This document shows, in pieces, positions 33,955 through 41,969 of a stretch of 64,000 nt of DNA (positions are counted from its first letter, which is position 1; each line of letters begins with the position of its first letter). The DNA is taken from positions 46,101 to 110,100 of the forward strand of contig NZ_RKMB01000020.1 in the NCBI RefSeq assembly GCF_003797765.1, given 5' to 3'. Below the pieces are notes generated by a model. It saw only the letters and a list, made by a program, of their open reading frames with translations. It did not search any database and had not been told where the DNA came from. Made by a program: the position numbers and the translations under genes. Source of the stretch: Ramlibacter sp. WS9 (GTDB taxonomy: Bacteria > Pseudomonadota > Gammaproteobacteria > Burkholderiales > Burkholderiaceae_C).

Positions 33955-36435
33955 ATGTCCACCATCGATTGCAACGACTCCATCGATTCAGCCAGGCTGC
34001 AACAGCTCGAGACGCTGTTGAAACTGATCGAGCGCACTGCCTTCATCGGCGTGTGGACGCTCGACCTCGCCACCGGCCGGCTCGCGTGGTCGGAGCAGCT
34101 CGCGAAGATTCACGACGCGCCGCCCGGCTTCGCCCCGGCGCGCAAGGATGCGTTCGGCCTTTACGCGCCGGAATGGCGGGAAGCCATGGATGCGTTGGTC
34201 CAGGCGTGCGCGAACGAGGGCACGCCATTCGACGAGGAAATGCAGATCGTCACGCTGCAGGGCCGGCGCGCGTGGGTGCGCACCATCGGCCACGCGGTGC
34301 GCGACGACGAAGGCGCGATCGTCCGGGTGGAAGGCGCCGTGCAGGAGATCGCGCCGCACGGCCATCGCCATGGCACCTTGTCGCGCCACACCGTCAGCAT
34401 GGGCGGCGCAATGGGTAGCGGCGAGGCGTTCGCCACCGTGGACCGGGAAGGCCGCTTCACCTATGTCAACGAGCAGGCGGAGCACTTGCTGGGCCGGCCC
34501 ACCCCGGAGCTGCTGGGCCGGCAGATCTGGGGCGCGTTCCAGAAGACGGTGCGGTTCCGGGTGGAAGAGCAGTTCCGCCGCAGCATGGCGCGCGGTGAAC
34601 AGATCGAGGTGGAAGAGCTGGATGCCAGCCTCGCGCGGCGCATCGAGGCGCGCGGCTATCCGTTCGGCGCCGGCCTCGCGGTGCACCTGCGTGACGTCAC
34701 GGCACGCCACAAGTCGCAGGAGCAGTTGCGCCTGCTGGAAGGCAGCATTGCGCGCCTGAACGACATCGTCATCATCACGGAGGCCGGGCCGTTCAACGCA
34801 CCTGGCCCGCGCATCGTGTTCGTCAACGAAGCCTTCGAGCGCCGCACCGGCTACACGCCGCAGGAGGTGATGGGCAAGACCCCACGGCTGTTGCAGGGGC
34901 CGGGGACCCAGCGCAAGGAGCTCGATCGCATCCGGGCGGCGATGGAGCAGTGGCAGCCCGCGCGGGTGGACCTGATCAACTACAAGAAGAACGGCGAGGC
35001 GTTCTGGGTCGACCTGGAAGTCTCCCCGGTGTGGGACCACGAGCGGAGGTTGACGCACTGGGTGGCCGTGGGCCGCGACATCACCGAGCGCAAGATGGCC
35101 GAGGAGAAGATCCAGTACCTGGCCTTCTACGACCCGCTCACCAGGCTCCCGAACCGGCAGTTGCTGTTGGATCGCCTCCAGCGCGCGCTGACCGACGACG
35201 CCCGCCCGCGCGAAGGCGCGCTGATGTTCATCGACCTGGACAACTTCAAGGTGCTCAACGACACGCTGGGCCACCAGAAGGGGGACTTGCTGCTGCAGCA
35301 GGTGGCGGAGCGCCTGCGCTCCTGCGTGGCGCGCGGCGACACCGTGGCGCGGCTGGGCGGCGACGAATTCGTGATCCTGCTGGAAAACAGCGGCGTCAAG
35401 CCGCTGCAGCCGGCCGAAGGCGCGCGCGTGGTGAGCCAGCGCATCCTGGCCAGGCTGGGCGAGCCTTACCTCCTCTCCGGCTACCTGCACCACAGCACCT
35501 GCAGCATCGGGGTGACGCTGTTCGGCAAAACGCCGTGGACGGTGAGCGAGCTGCTCAAGCAGGCCGACCTGGCCATGTACCAGGCCAAGGCCGCGGGCCG
35601 CAACGCCGTGTGCTTCTTCGATCCGGAAATGCAGGCGGTCGTCACGGCCAATGCCGCAATGGCGACGGACCTGCGCGAGGCATGGCGCGAAGGCCAGTTC
35701 CTCGTGGATTACCAGCCGCAGGTCGGCGTCGACGGCCGCATGACAGGCGTCGAGGCGCTGCTGCGCTGGAAGCACCCGCAGCGCGATCTCGTGCCGCCGG
35801 CGCACTTCATCCCGACGGCCGAGGAAACCTCGCTGATCATCCCGATCGGCCGCTGGGTGCTGGACCAGGTCTGCGCGCAACTGGCGGCCTGGGCAAAGCG
35901 GCCGGACCGGCGCCACCTGAGCATCGCCGTGAACGTCAGCGTGCGGCAGTTCCGCCATCCGCACTTCGTGGACGAGGTGATGAGCGCGATCATGCAGTCC
36001 GGCATCGCCCCCCACAAGCTGAAGCTCGAACTCACGGAAAGCCTGCTGGCCGACGGGATCGAGGTGACGGTGGCCAAGATGGGCAACCTGAAGGCGATGG
36101 GCGTGACGCTGTCGCTCGATGACTTCGGCATGGGCTATTCGTCGCTGTCGTACCTCAAGCGCCTGCCGCTGGACCAGCTGAAGATCGACAAGGAGTTCGT
36201 GCGCGACATCCTGACCGACGCCAACGACGCCGCCATTGCCAAGACCATCATTGACCTGGCGCAAAGCCTGAACCTGGGCGTGGTCGCCGAAGGGGTGGAA
36301 ACCCAGGAGCAGCGCGACTTTTTGGCGCGCCAGGGCTGTACCGAATACCAGGGCTATCTTTTCTGCCCGCCGCTGCCGATCGACCAGCTCGAGGCCTACA
36401 TCGAATCGGAGAAGGAGAGTGCCGCGCCGGAATGA
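33955..36435 (+). CDS. PAS-GGDEF-EAL cyclic-di-GMP turnover protein
   Basis: 826 residues: PAS-type domains at about 20-130, 155-250 and 265-380 (the third with FVNEAFERRTGYTPQEVMGK and a PAC motif), GGDEF at about 385-555 (FYDPLTRLPNR, FIDLDNFKVLNDTLGH, RLGGDEFVIL) and EAL at about 570-815 (GVEALLRWKHP, ELTES, DDFGMGYSSLSYL). The catalytic motifs of both halves look intact, so it could make and degrade c-di-GMP. No membrane segments are seen. The neighbouring single receiver and the BcsB-like gene suggest a role in exopolysaccharide or biofilm control. Confidence 0.94.
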   Translation: MSTIDCNDSIDSARLQQLETLLKLIERTAFIGVWTLDLATGRLAWSEQLAKIHDAPPGFAPARKDAFGLYAPEWREAMDALVQACANEGTPFDEEMQIVTLQGRRAWVRTIGHAVRDDEGAIVRVEGAVQEIAPHGHRHGTLSRHTVSMGGAMGSGEAFATVDREGRFTYVNEQAEHLLGRPTPELLGRQIWGAFQKTVRFRVEEQFRRSMARGEQIEVEELDASLARRIEARGYPFGAGLAVHLRDVTARHKSQEQLRLLEGSIARLNDIVIITEAGPFNAPGPRIVFVNEAFERRTGYTPQEVMGKTPRLLQGPGTQRKELDRIRAAMEQWQPARVDLINYKKNGEAFWVDLEVSPVWDHERRLTHWVAVGRDITERKMAEEKIQYLAFYDPLTRLPNRQLLLDRLQRALTDDARPREGALMFIDLDNFKVLNDTLGHQKGDLLLQQVAERLRSCVARGDTVARLGGDEFVILLENSGVKPLQPAEGARVVSQRILARLGEPYLLSGYLHHSTCSIGVTLFGKTPWTVSELLKQADLAMYQAKAAGRNAVCFFDPEMQAVVTANAAMATDLREAWREGQFLVDYQPQVGVDGRMTGVEALLRWKHPQRDLVPPAHFIPTAEETSLIIPIGRWVLDQVCAQLAAWAKRPDRRHLSIAVNVSVRQFRHPHFVDEVMSAIMQSGIAPHKLKLELTESLLADGIEVTVAKMGNLKAMGVTLSLDDFGMGYSSLSYLKRLPLDQLKIDKEFVRDILTDANDAAIAKTIIDLAQSLNLGVVAEGVETQEQRDFLARQGCTEYQGYLFCPPLPIDQLEAYIESEKESAAPE

Positions 36436-36441
36436 ACCGGT

Positions 36442-37155
36442 TCAGACGGGCGCGATCTGCAGCGGCGCGGTGGCCACGGCGCGCGGCATGCGCATGGTGA
36501 TCCGGTCGCCGTCGCGCATCAACTCGACCGATTCCGCGTCGGCCAGCGCCTGAACGTCGGCCCAGTCCAAGTGCCGGTAGCTCGGCTCGAACGACAGCGC
36601 ATCCACCGGGTCTTCGCGCGGCGAGACTTGCACGCTGATTTCCGCGATGCCGTTGCGCACCTCGGCTTTCACGTGCACATGGCAGGGGCCGGTGGCGGTG
36701 TCGGTCAGCGTGATGAGGGAAACCACCAGCAGGTTGCGCACTGCAATGCGCCAGACCTGGAAATCGGTTTCGTCGACGTCGCGGGTGACGGCGAACCCCC
36801 GGAAGTTGAAGTTGCTGGCCAGCAGGGCCATGCATTCGTCCACGCCTTCCGCAAGGCGGATGCCCTGGTCTTCGCCGGGCTCGATCCAGGCAGCTACCTT
36901 CAGGCAGCTGGCAACGGCCTCGCGCGCCAGACGGTTGAGCTTGGAGATGTTGGCCTGGAAGTCGGCGGGGCTGGGCGCCGCGCGCTCGATGCGCGCGTTC
37001 AGGACCTCGGCCATCATGGAGATCGCCTGGAGGTTCACCACCATGTCGTGCTTGAGCACGGGGCCCAGGCGCCGCAGCACGGCGTAGCGCGCGGCTTCAG
37101 CGCCGGCGCGTGGCTTGCGTCCCGCCGCGCGGGAGGTATCGTCGGCGTCTTTCAA
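36442..37155 (-). CDS. Histidine-kinase-like protein with weak ATPase domain
   Basis: 237 residues. The helix VLRRLGPVLKHDMVVNLQ resembles a HisKA dimerisation helix with a candidate phosphoacceptor His (about 36). A second helix, then a region that should be the ATPase (RNLLVVSLITLTDTATG, in the position of the N-box), follow, but I see no clear G1/G2 glycine boxes, so ATP binding is doubtful. It may be an Hpt-like phosphotransfer or scaffold protein. It converges on the GGDEF-EAL gene with a 6-base gap, and its start overlaps the upstream small gene by 4 bases. Confidence 0.6.
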   Translation of the reverse strand: MKDADDTSRAAGRKPRAGAEAARYAVLRRLGPVLKHDMVVNLQAISMMAEVLNARIERAAPSPADFQANISKLNRLAREAVASCLKVAAWIEPGEDQGIRLAEGVDECMALLASNFNFRGFAVTRDVDETDFQVWRIAVRNLLVVSLITLTDTATGPCHVHVKAEVRNGIAEISVQVSPREDPVDALSFEPSYRHLDWADVQALADAESVELMRDGDRITMRMPRAVATAPLQIAPV

Positions 37156-37454
37156 GCCATGTCCTCGGTGGAATGGGTGTGGTCAGCCACGCGGTCCCAC
37201 GCGGCGCGGATGGCCACGCGGGCTTGCGGCCAAGTGAGGCGGGAGCTCCCTTTGACGCCCTCCCAGTCCTGACGCAGCTGCTCTTCAAGGGAATCGAAGC
37301 TGCCTTCGCGGCGCAAGGGCGCCGTGTAGCCGACCCGGTAAGCCGGGCTGTAGTCGCCGTACGCCATCGGAACCTCGTAATACGGCTCATCCCGGAAGAC
37401 GCGGTGCCAATAGGCATCTTCCGCGGTCGGATTGATGACAGCGCAGAGACTCAT
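37152..37454 (-). CDS. Small conserved protein (DYSPAYRVG motif family)
   Basis: 100 residues, AGGAGA 5 bases before the ATG. DAYWHRVFRDEPYYE, YGDYSPAYRVGY, LRQDWEGVKGSSRLTW and AIRAAWDR form a pattern that I recall from small stress-associated bacterial proteins of unknown function; the ASP/Tyr-rich YW..PAYRYG arrangement is distinctive. It overlaps the downstream kinase-like gene by 4 bases (ATGA), so the two are coexpressed. Confidence 0.72.
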   Translation of the reverse strand: MSLCAVINPTAEDAYWHRVFRDEPYYEVPMAYGDYSPAYRVGYTAPLRREGSFDSLEEQLRQDWEGVKGSSRLTWPQARVAIRAAWDRVADHTHSTEDMA

Positions 37455-37574
37455 CTTTTCTCCTGAGAACACAGCGATGTTCCACGATCCAGGCGTAACA
37501 AGCAGTAGGAGATGGCCCAAGCGCTTGTAGGACAAGGGCAGTGCAGAGTCCGCAGGCCTCGCTATCCTTGGGGG

Positions 37575-38132
37575 ATGAGCAAGGCATTCACCCGCGAAAC
37601 CGATTCCGACGACGAGGACGAAGCCTCGTTGCCGGCGCTTCCCGGCGGCGGCAAGAACTACATGACACCGCAGGGCTTCGAGCGGCTGCGCAGCGAGCTG
37701 CTGCAGCTGATGGACGAGGAACGTCCCAAGGTGGTGGAGGCGGTTCATTGGGCTGCCAAGAACGGCGACCGCTCCGAGAACGGCGACTACATCTACGGCA
37801 AGAAGCGGCTGCGCGAGATCGACCGCCGCATCCGCTTCTTGACCAAGCGGCTCGAAATCGCCGAAGTGACGGACCCGGCCGTGCACCACGGCGGCGAACA
37901 GGTGTTCTTCGGCGCCACCGTCACCTACGCCGACGAATCGGGCCAGGAGCGCACGGTCACGATCATGGGCATCGACGAAGCCGACAGCGCGCAAGGCCAG
38001 GTGAGCTGGATATCGCCCATCGCCCGGGCGCTGCTGAAGGCGCGCGAGGGGGATGCGGTGAAGCTGGTAACGCCTGCGGGGGTTCAGGAGATCGAGGTGC
38101 TGGAGGTGCGGTATCCGGCGCCCCGGAGCTAA
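37575..38132 (+). CDS. greB: Transcription elongation factor GreB
   Basis: 185 residues. The N-terminal coiled coil begins NYMTPQGFERLRSEL and carries NGDRSENGDYIYGKKRLREI, the acidic tip that inserts in the RNA polymerase secondary channel. The C-terminal FKBP-like domain includes FFGATVTY and QGQVSWISPIARALL. It stimulates transcript cleavage in backtracked polymerase. The GDYIYGKKRLREID signature favours GreB over GreA. It converges on spoT across an intergenic palindrome. Confidence 0.95.
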   Translation: MSKAFTRETDSDDEDEASLPALPGGGKNYMTPQGFERLRSELLQLMDEERPKVVEAVHWAAKNGDRSENGDYIYGKKRLREIDRRIRFLTKRLEIAEVTDPAVHHGGEQVFFGATVTYADESGQERTVTIMGIDEADSAQGQVSWISPIARALLKAREGDAVKLVTPAGVQEIEVLEVRYPAPRS

Positions 38133-38278
38133 GGCCCTCCGTTTCTTTGGCGGAAAGGGCTTGCCCACTGCTGCCCGAAATCTGATCTCATCGAAGCGCT
38201 GCACAGCGAGCGTGTGCGGCGCCATGGACGCCATGGGGGACCCAATTGGCGCGCGACGGCCGAATACCGACAGCCTTC

Positions 38279-38386
38279 CCGGATCGGGGTGGTGGGGCGC
38301 TCTGCGCAGCGAAATAAAGGAGGAGGGAGCGGCTTGCCGCGACGGGGGACATTCGCAGCGCGGAGTGCCCCGCCGCCCCGATCCCG
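38279..38386. repeat. Imperfect inverted repeat between greB and spoT
   Basis: GGATCGGGGTGGTGGGGCGC (38281-38300) pairs imperfectly with GCCCCGCCGCCCCGATCC (about 38367-38384), flanking about 65 bases with no gene. It lies between two convergent genes and could be a transcription barrier or a repeat relic; no T-run is present. The rest of 38133-38278 shows nothing further. Confidence 0.5.
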
Positions 38387-38397
38387 CCCCGAAGGCG

Positions 38398-40668
38398 CTA
38401 CGAAGGCGCGCCCGGCCGCACACGCTGCACGCTTATCACCGACGGCGTCCGCCGCAAGGTACGGATCGCCGACTCGAGGTGCGTGCGGTCTCGCACCGCG
38501 ACGATGAAGCGCAGGTCTGTCGCATCCTGCGCGCGCTCGTCGTCCATGTCGACGTGCGCGATGTCGGCCTCTGCGCTTGCCAGCGCGGCGGCGACACGGG
38601 CCAGCACGCCCTTGCCGTTGACCACGGTGACCAGCAGGCCCGTCTCGAAGGGCCGGACCGGTTCGTCCGCCCACTCGACGCTGATGAAGCGCTCGCTGTC
38701 CTTGTGCTGCAGCCGCTTCGCCACGGCGCAGTCGTTCCTGTGCACGACGAGGCCTTCGCCGCGGCCCAGATAGCCGACGATCTCGTCACCCGGAACCGGC
38801 CGGCAGCAGGTCGCGAACTGCACCGAGGCGTTCTCGCTGCCGTCCAGGATCACCTCGCCCTGCGAGACGTTCTCGTGCGCGGTGTAGCGCTCGCGGGTGA
38901 TCAGCAATGCGTCGGGCCGCTCGCCGCGCTCGGCGAGCATGGTCACCAGCCGCTTGGCGACGATGCTCGCGATGCGCTTGCCCAGGCCGATATCGGTGAG
39001 CAACTCCGCGCGGCTGCGGTTGCCCGTGAAGCGCAGCAGCTTTTCCCAGATCGGGTGGCGCTCCTCGTCGTCGGCGGGCAAACGTTCCAGGCCCTCCGCG
39101 CGAAGAGCCTGTGTGAGCAGCTTCTCGCCCAGGTCCTGCGACTCGGCCTGGGCCAGCGACTTGAGGTGGTGCCGGATCTTGGACCGGGCGCGCCCGGTGC
39201 GAACGAAGCCCAGCCACGCCGGGTTGGGCGTGGACACCGGCGCCGTCACCACCTCCACCACGTCGCCGTTCTTCAGCTCGGTGCGCAGCGGGACCTGCAC
39301 GTTGTTGATTTTCGCGGCGACGGTGCGGTCGCCGATGTTGCTGTGGATCGCGTAGGCGAAGTCGACGACGGTGGCGCCGCGCGGCAGGGCCATGATCTGG
39401 CTCTTGGGCGTGAACACGTAAACGGCGTCGGGGAACAGGTCGATCTTGACGTGGTCCCAGAACTCAGCGGCGTCGCGCGTCTCGTGCTGGATGTCCAGCA
39501 GCGACTGCAGCCATTTCGTGCCCAACCGGTCCGAGCTTTCGCCGTCCTGCTCGCTCGCTTTGTACAGCCAGTGCGCAGCCACGCCCGACTCGGCCACCAC
39601 GTGCATGGCCTCCGTGCGCATCTGGAATTCGACGTTGACGCCCGAGGGGCCCACCAGCGTCGTGTGCAGCGACTGGTAGCCGTTGACCTTGGGGATGGCG
39701 ATGTGGTCCTTGAACTTGCCTGGCACCGGCTTGTACATCTGGTGCAAGAGGCCCAGCGCGGTGTAGCACTCGATGACCGAAGGCACGATGACACGAAAGC
39801 CGTAGATGTCGGTGACCTGCGCGAACGACAGGTGCTTCTCGTCCATCTTGCGATAGACCGAGTAGAGCGTTTTCTCGCGCCCGGCGATGCGCACTTCCAT
39901 GCCGGCGTCCTCGAAGGTGCTTTCGACCTCGTGCTGCACCTTCTGGATCAGGTCGCGGCGGCGGTTGCGGGCCTTGGACACGGCCTTGTTCAGGATCGCG
40001 TAGCGCCACGGCCGCAGGTGGCGGAAGGCCAGCTCCTGCAACTCGCGGTAGGTCGAATTCAAGCCCAGGCGGTGCGCAATGGGCGCGTAGATTTCCAGCG
40101 TTTCCGACGAGATGCGAGTCCATTTTTCGCGCGGCACGTCGTCCAGCGTGCGCATGTTGTGGGTGCGGTCGGCGAGCTTGATCAGGATGACGCGCACATC
40201 GCGCGCCATCGCCAGCAGCATCTTGCGGAAAGACTCGGCCTGGCTTTCTTCGCGGGTGTTGAACTGGAGTTTGTCGAGCTTGGTGAGGCCATCGACCAGT
40301 TCGGCCACCGGTGCCCCGAAGCGCTCGATCAGCTCGGGCTTCGTGACGCCGCAATCTTCGATCGCGTCGTGCAGCAGGGCTGCCATGAGCGCCTGGTCGT
40401 CCAGCTTCCATTCCGCGCACTGGGCCGCCACGGCGATCGGGTGGGTGATATACGGCTCGCCGCTGGCGCGGATCTGGCCCAGGTGCGCTTCGTCGGCAAA
40501 CCGGTAGGCCTTTCGGACCTGCTCGATTTCCGCCGGCTCCAGGTAGTCGAGCTTGGCCGTCAGCGCGGCAAAGCTCGCCGCCGCGGCGTTGGCCGCGGCG
40601 GGGCTGGGCAAGACCGGCGCCACGGGGCGCTTGCCTTTGCCTTTGCCTGATTCGAGGACTGCACTCAT
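38398..40668 (-). CDS. spoT: Bifunctional (p)ppGpp synthase/hydrolase SpoT
   Basis: 756 residues. The HD hydrolase domain is intact (ITHPIAVA, ALLHDAIEDC, KLADRTHNM). It is followed by the synthetase domain (VYRKMDEKHLSFAQVTDIYG, IPKVNGYQSLHTT), TGS (VFTPKSQIMALPRGATVVDF), a helical/zinc-finger region (ATCCRPVPGDEIVGYLGRG) and a C-terminal ACT domain. It sets the alarmone level in starvation. ATG 40668 removes a spurious 37-residue extension. In this group it normally follows gmk and rpoZ, as here, but a terminator hairpin separates it from rpoZ. Confidence 0.96.
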   Translation of the reverse strand: MSAVLESGKGKGKRPVAPVLPSPAAANAAAASFAALTAKLDYLEPAEIEQVRKAYRFADEAHLGQIRASGEPYITHPIAVAAQCAEWKLDDQALMAALLHDAIEDCGVTKPELIERFGAPVAELVDGLTKLDKLQFNTREESQAESFRKMLLAMARDVRVILIKLADRTHNMRTLDDVPREKWTRISSETLEIYAPIAHRLGLNSTYRELQELAFRHLRPWRYAILNKAVSKARNRRRDLIQKVQHEVESTFEDAGMEVRIAGREKTLYSVYRKMDEKHLSFAQVTDIYGFRVIVPSVIECYTALGLLHQMYKPVPGKFKDHIAIPKVNGYQSLHTTLVGPSGVNVEFQMRTEAMHVVAESGVAAHWLYKASEQDGESSDRLGTKWLQSLLDIQHETRDAAEFWDHVKIDLFPDAVYVFTPKSQIMALPRGATVVDFAYAIHSNIGDRTVAAKINNVQVPLRTELKNGDVVEVVTAPVSTPNPAWLGFVRTGRARSKIRHHLKSLAQAESQDLGEKLLTQALRAEGLERLPADDEERHPIWEKLLRFTGNRSRAELLTDIGLGKRIASIVAKRLVTMLAERGERPDALLITRERYTAHENVSQGEVILDGSENASVQFATCCRPVPGDEIVGYLGRGEGLVVHRNDCAVAKRLQHKDSERFISVEWADEPVRPFETGLLVTVVNGKGVLARVAAALASAEADIAHVDMDDERAQDATDLRFIVAVRDRTHLESAIRTLRRTPSVISVQRVRPGAPS

Positions 40669-40712
40669 GCCCTTACTGTAGCTTGCCCTCGAACACCCGG
40701 TACCCAGCAATG

Positions 40713-40739
40713 AAAAAGCACCGCCTCGCGGTGCTTTTT
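40713..40739. terminator. Bidirectional terminator hairpin between rpoZ and spoT
   Basis: AAAAAGCACCGC, loop CTC, GCGGTGCTTTTT: a perfect 12-bp stem with A-run and T-run on opposite sides, so it can act in either direction. On the minus strand it would end the gmk-rpoZ transcript 45 bases before the spoT start, implying that spoT has its own promoter or depends on read-through. Confidence 0.85.
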
Positions 40740-40787
40740 CTGTTCCAGTGCCACCGTGGAACCGGCTCCGCCGGGCCACTGGTGGCG

Positions 40788-40848
40788 CCCCCTTGAGGGG
40801 GAGAGGGCGACGCCCGAGGGGGCATCGGCCAAAGGCCGCTTCGGGGGT
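40788..40848. repeat. G/C-rich hairpin cluster after rpoZ
   Basis: Successive small hairpins CCCCC-TTGA-GGGGG (40788-40801), GGGCG-A-CGCCC (40805-40815) and CGGCC-AAA-GGCCG (40826-40838), then CTTCGGGGGTG. This style of repeat is common between genes in Comamonadaceae as I recall it. It begins 9 bases past the rpoZ stop codon on the minus strand. Confidence 0.55.
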
Positions 40849-40856
40849 GGGCTAGT

Positions 40857-41060
40857 TCAGCCCGGGACCTTCTTGAGCATTTCGAGGCCGATCTTGCCTT
40901 CGGCGATCTCGCGCAGGGCGGTGACGCCCGGCTTGTTCTTGCTTTCGATCTTGGGCGCGTGGCCCTGGCTCAGCATGCGGGCGCGGTAGGTGGCGGCCAG
41001 AACGAGCTGGAAGCGATTCGGGATTTGCTGCAGGCAGTCTTCAACGGTGATGCGGGCCAT
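40857..41060 (-). CDS. rpoZ: RNA polymerase omega subunit
   Basis: 67 residues, the typical length. MARITVEDCLQQIPNRFQLV and LAATYRARMLSQG are the omega signature; KNKPGVTALREIAEGKIG matches the conserved ALREI region. It binds the beta' subunit, aiding its folding, and with ppGpp-binding sites links polymerase to the SpoT product. It follows gmk after 14 bases and is surely cotranscribed with it. Confidence 0.97.
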   Translation of the reverse strand: MARITVEDCLQQIPNRFQLVLAATYRARMLSQGHAPKIESKNKPGVTALREIAEGKIGLEMLKKVPG

Positions 41061-41074
41061 TGTGGAGGTTCCAG

Positions 41075-41695
41075 TCAGGTGATGTTGAGGGCTTGGAAGG
41101 TATCGGCTCGGGCGCGGCGCTGGGCCGAAAACTTGAGCCGTTGAGCATGAACAATCGCTTTCAGGTCAAAAAGCGCTCGCTCAAATAACTCATTGATTAT
41201 AACGAAATCGAACTCCCGTGCCTGCGCCATCTCGGTGGCGGCGTTTTGCAGCCGCAGATCGATGACGTCGGGGGCGTCTTCGCCCCGGCGTTCCAGCCGC
41301 GAGCGGAGTTCTTCCCAACTGGGTGGCAGGATGAAGATCAACACGGCATTGGCGAAGATCCGCTTGATCGACAAGGCGCCCTGGAAGTCGATCTCCAAAA
41401 TGACGTCGGCGCCTTGGGCAATGCGCTCCTCGATCGCCCTCTTGGACGTGCCGTAGCGCTGGCCATGCACGAAAGCCCATTCCACGAAGCCGTCGGCCAG
41501 CACCAGGGCGTCGAATTCGGTGGGTGAGACGAAGAAATACTCGCGGCCGTGCTTTTCCTGGCCGCGCGGCGGCCGGGTGGTGTGCGACACCGAGGGCTGG
41601 ACGCGCGAGTCGAGCTCCAGCAAGGCCTTGACCAGGCTGGACTTGCCGGCCCCGCTGGGGGCTGCGACGACGAAGAGGTTGCCGGGGTAATCCAT
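41075..41695 (-). CDS. gmk: Guanylate kinase
   Basis: 206 residues. P-loop APSGAGKSSLVKALL, GMP-binding SHTTRPPRGQEKHGREYFF and VILEIDFQGA are intact. It phosphorylates GMP to GDP with ATP in the cytoplasm. It heads the gmk-rpoZ pair. In related genomes yicC usually lies immediately upstream; here yicC is 10.5 kb away, with unrelated genes between. Confidence 0.97.
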   Translation of the reverse strand: MDYPGNLFVVAAPSGAGKSSLVKALLELDSRVQPSVSHTTRPPRGQEKHGREYFFVSPTEFDALVLADGFVEWAFVHGQRYGTSKRAIEERIAQGADVILEIDFQGALSIKRIFANAVLIFILPPSWEELRSRLERRGEDAPDVIDLRLQNAATEMAQAREFDFVIINELFERALFDLKAIVHAQRLKFSAQRRARADTFQALNIT

Positions 41696-41712
41696 GGATC
41701 CAGTCGATCTTA

Positions 41713-41841
41713 TCAGCCGAGTATCGACAGATGCTGTTGCCGCTCCTGGGGCGTGGCCAGCAACTGGCTGATGCCCGAGTCGAACGTGAGCAGCTTTTTC
41801 CCGCCTGATCGAACGCCATGAAATAGCGTCCCGGGGGTGCT
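41713..41841 (-). pseudogene. Start-less 42-codon coding remnant upstream of gmk
   Basis: The minus-strand frame from 41841 to the TGA at 41713-41715 reads STPGTLFHGVRSGG, KKLLTFDSGISQLLATP, QERQQHLSILG. Its composition is protein-like, but no ATG or GTG follows the in-frame TAG at 41842. It may be the C-terminus of a gene cut off where the accessory region begins. The family is not recognised, and chance is possible. Confidence 0.3.
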
Positions 41842-41969
41842 CTAGAGTATTCTCCTGTGGCCTGTGGCCCAGATTTGCTCTCCTGACTCGTGGGTCGACC
41901 GCGCGAACTGGACCTGCCATTTGAATCAGGGCCTGGCTGCGTGGTCAGGTCCCTTTCTTAATTTCAGGC

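Noticed and set aside
38279..38386. Inverted repeat considered as a bidirectional terminator for greB and spoT
   Set aside because: There is no T-run on either side and the loop is about 65 bases, so it is listed only as a repeat.
40669..40779. 37-residue N-terminal extension of SpoT
   Set aside because: It would have to read through the rpoZ terminator hairpin, and family members start near MSAVLES.
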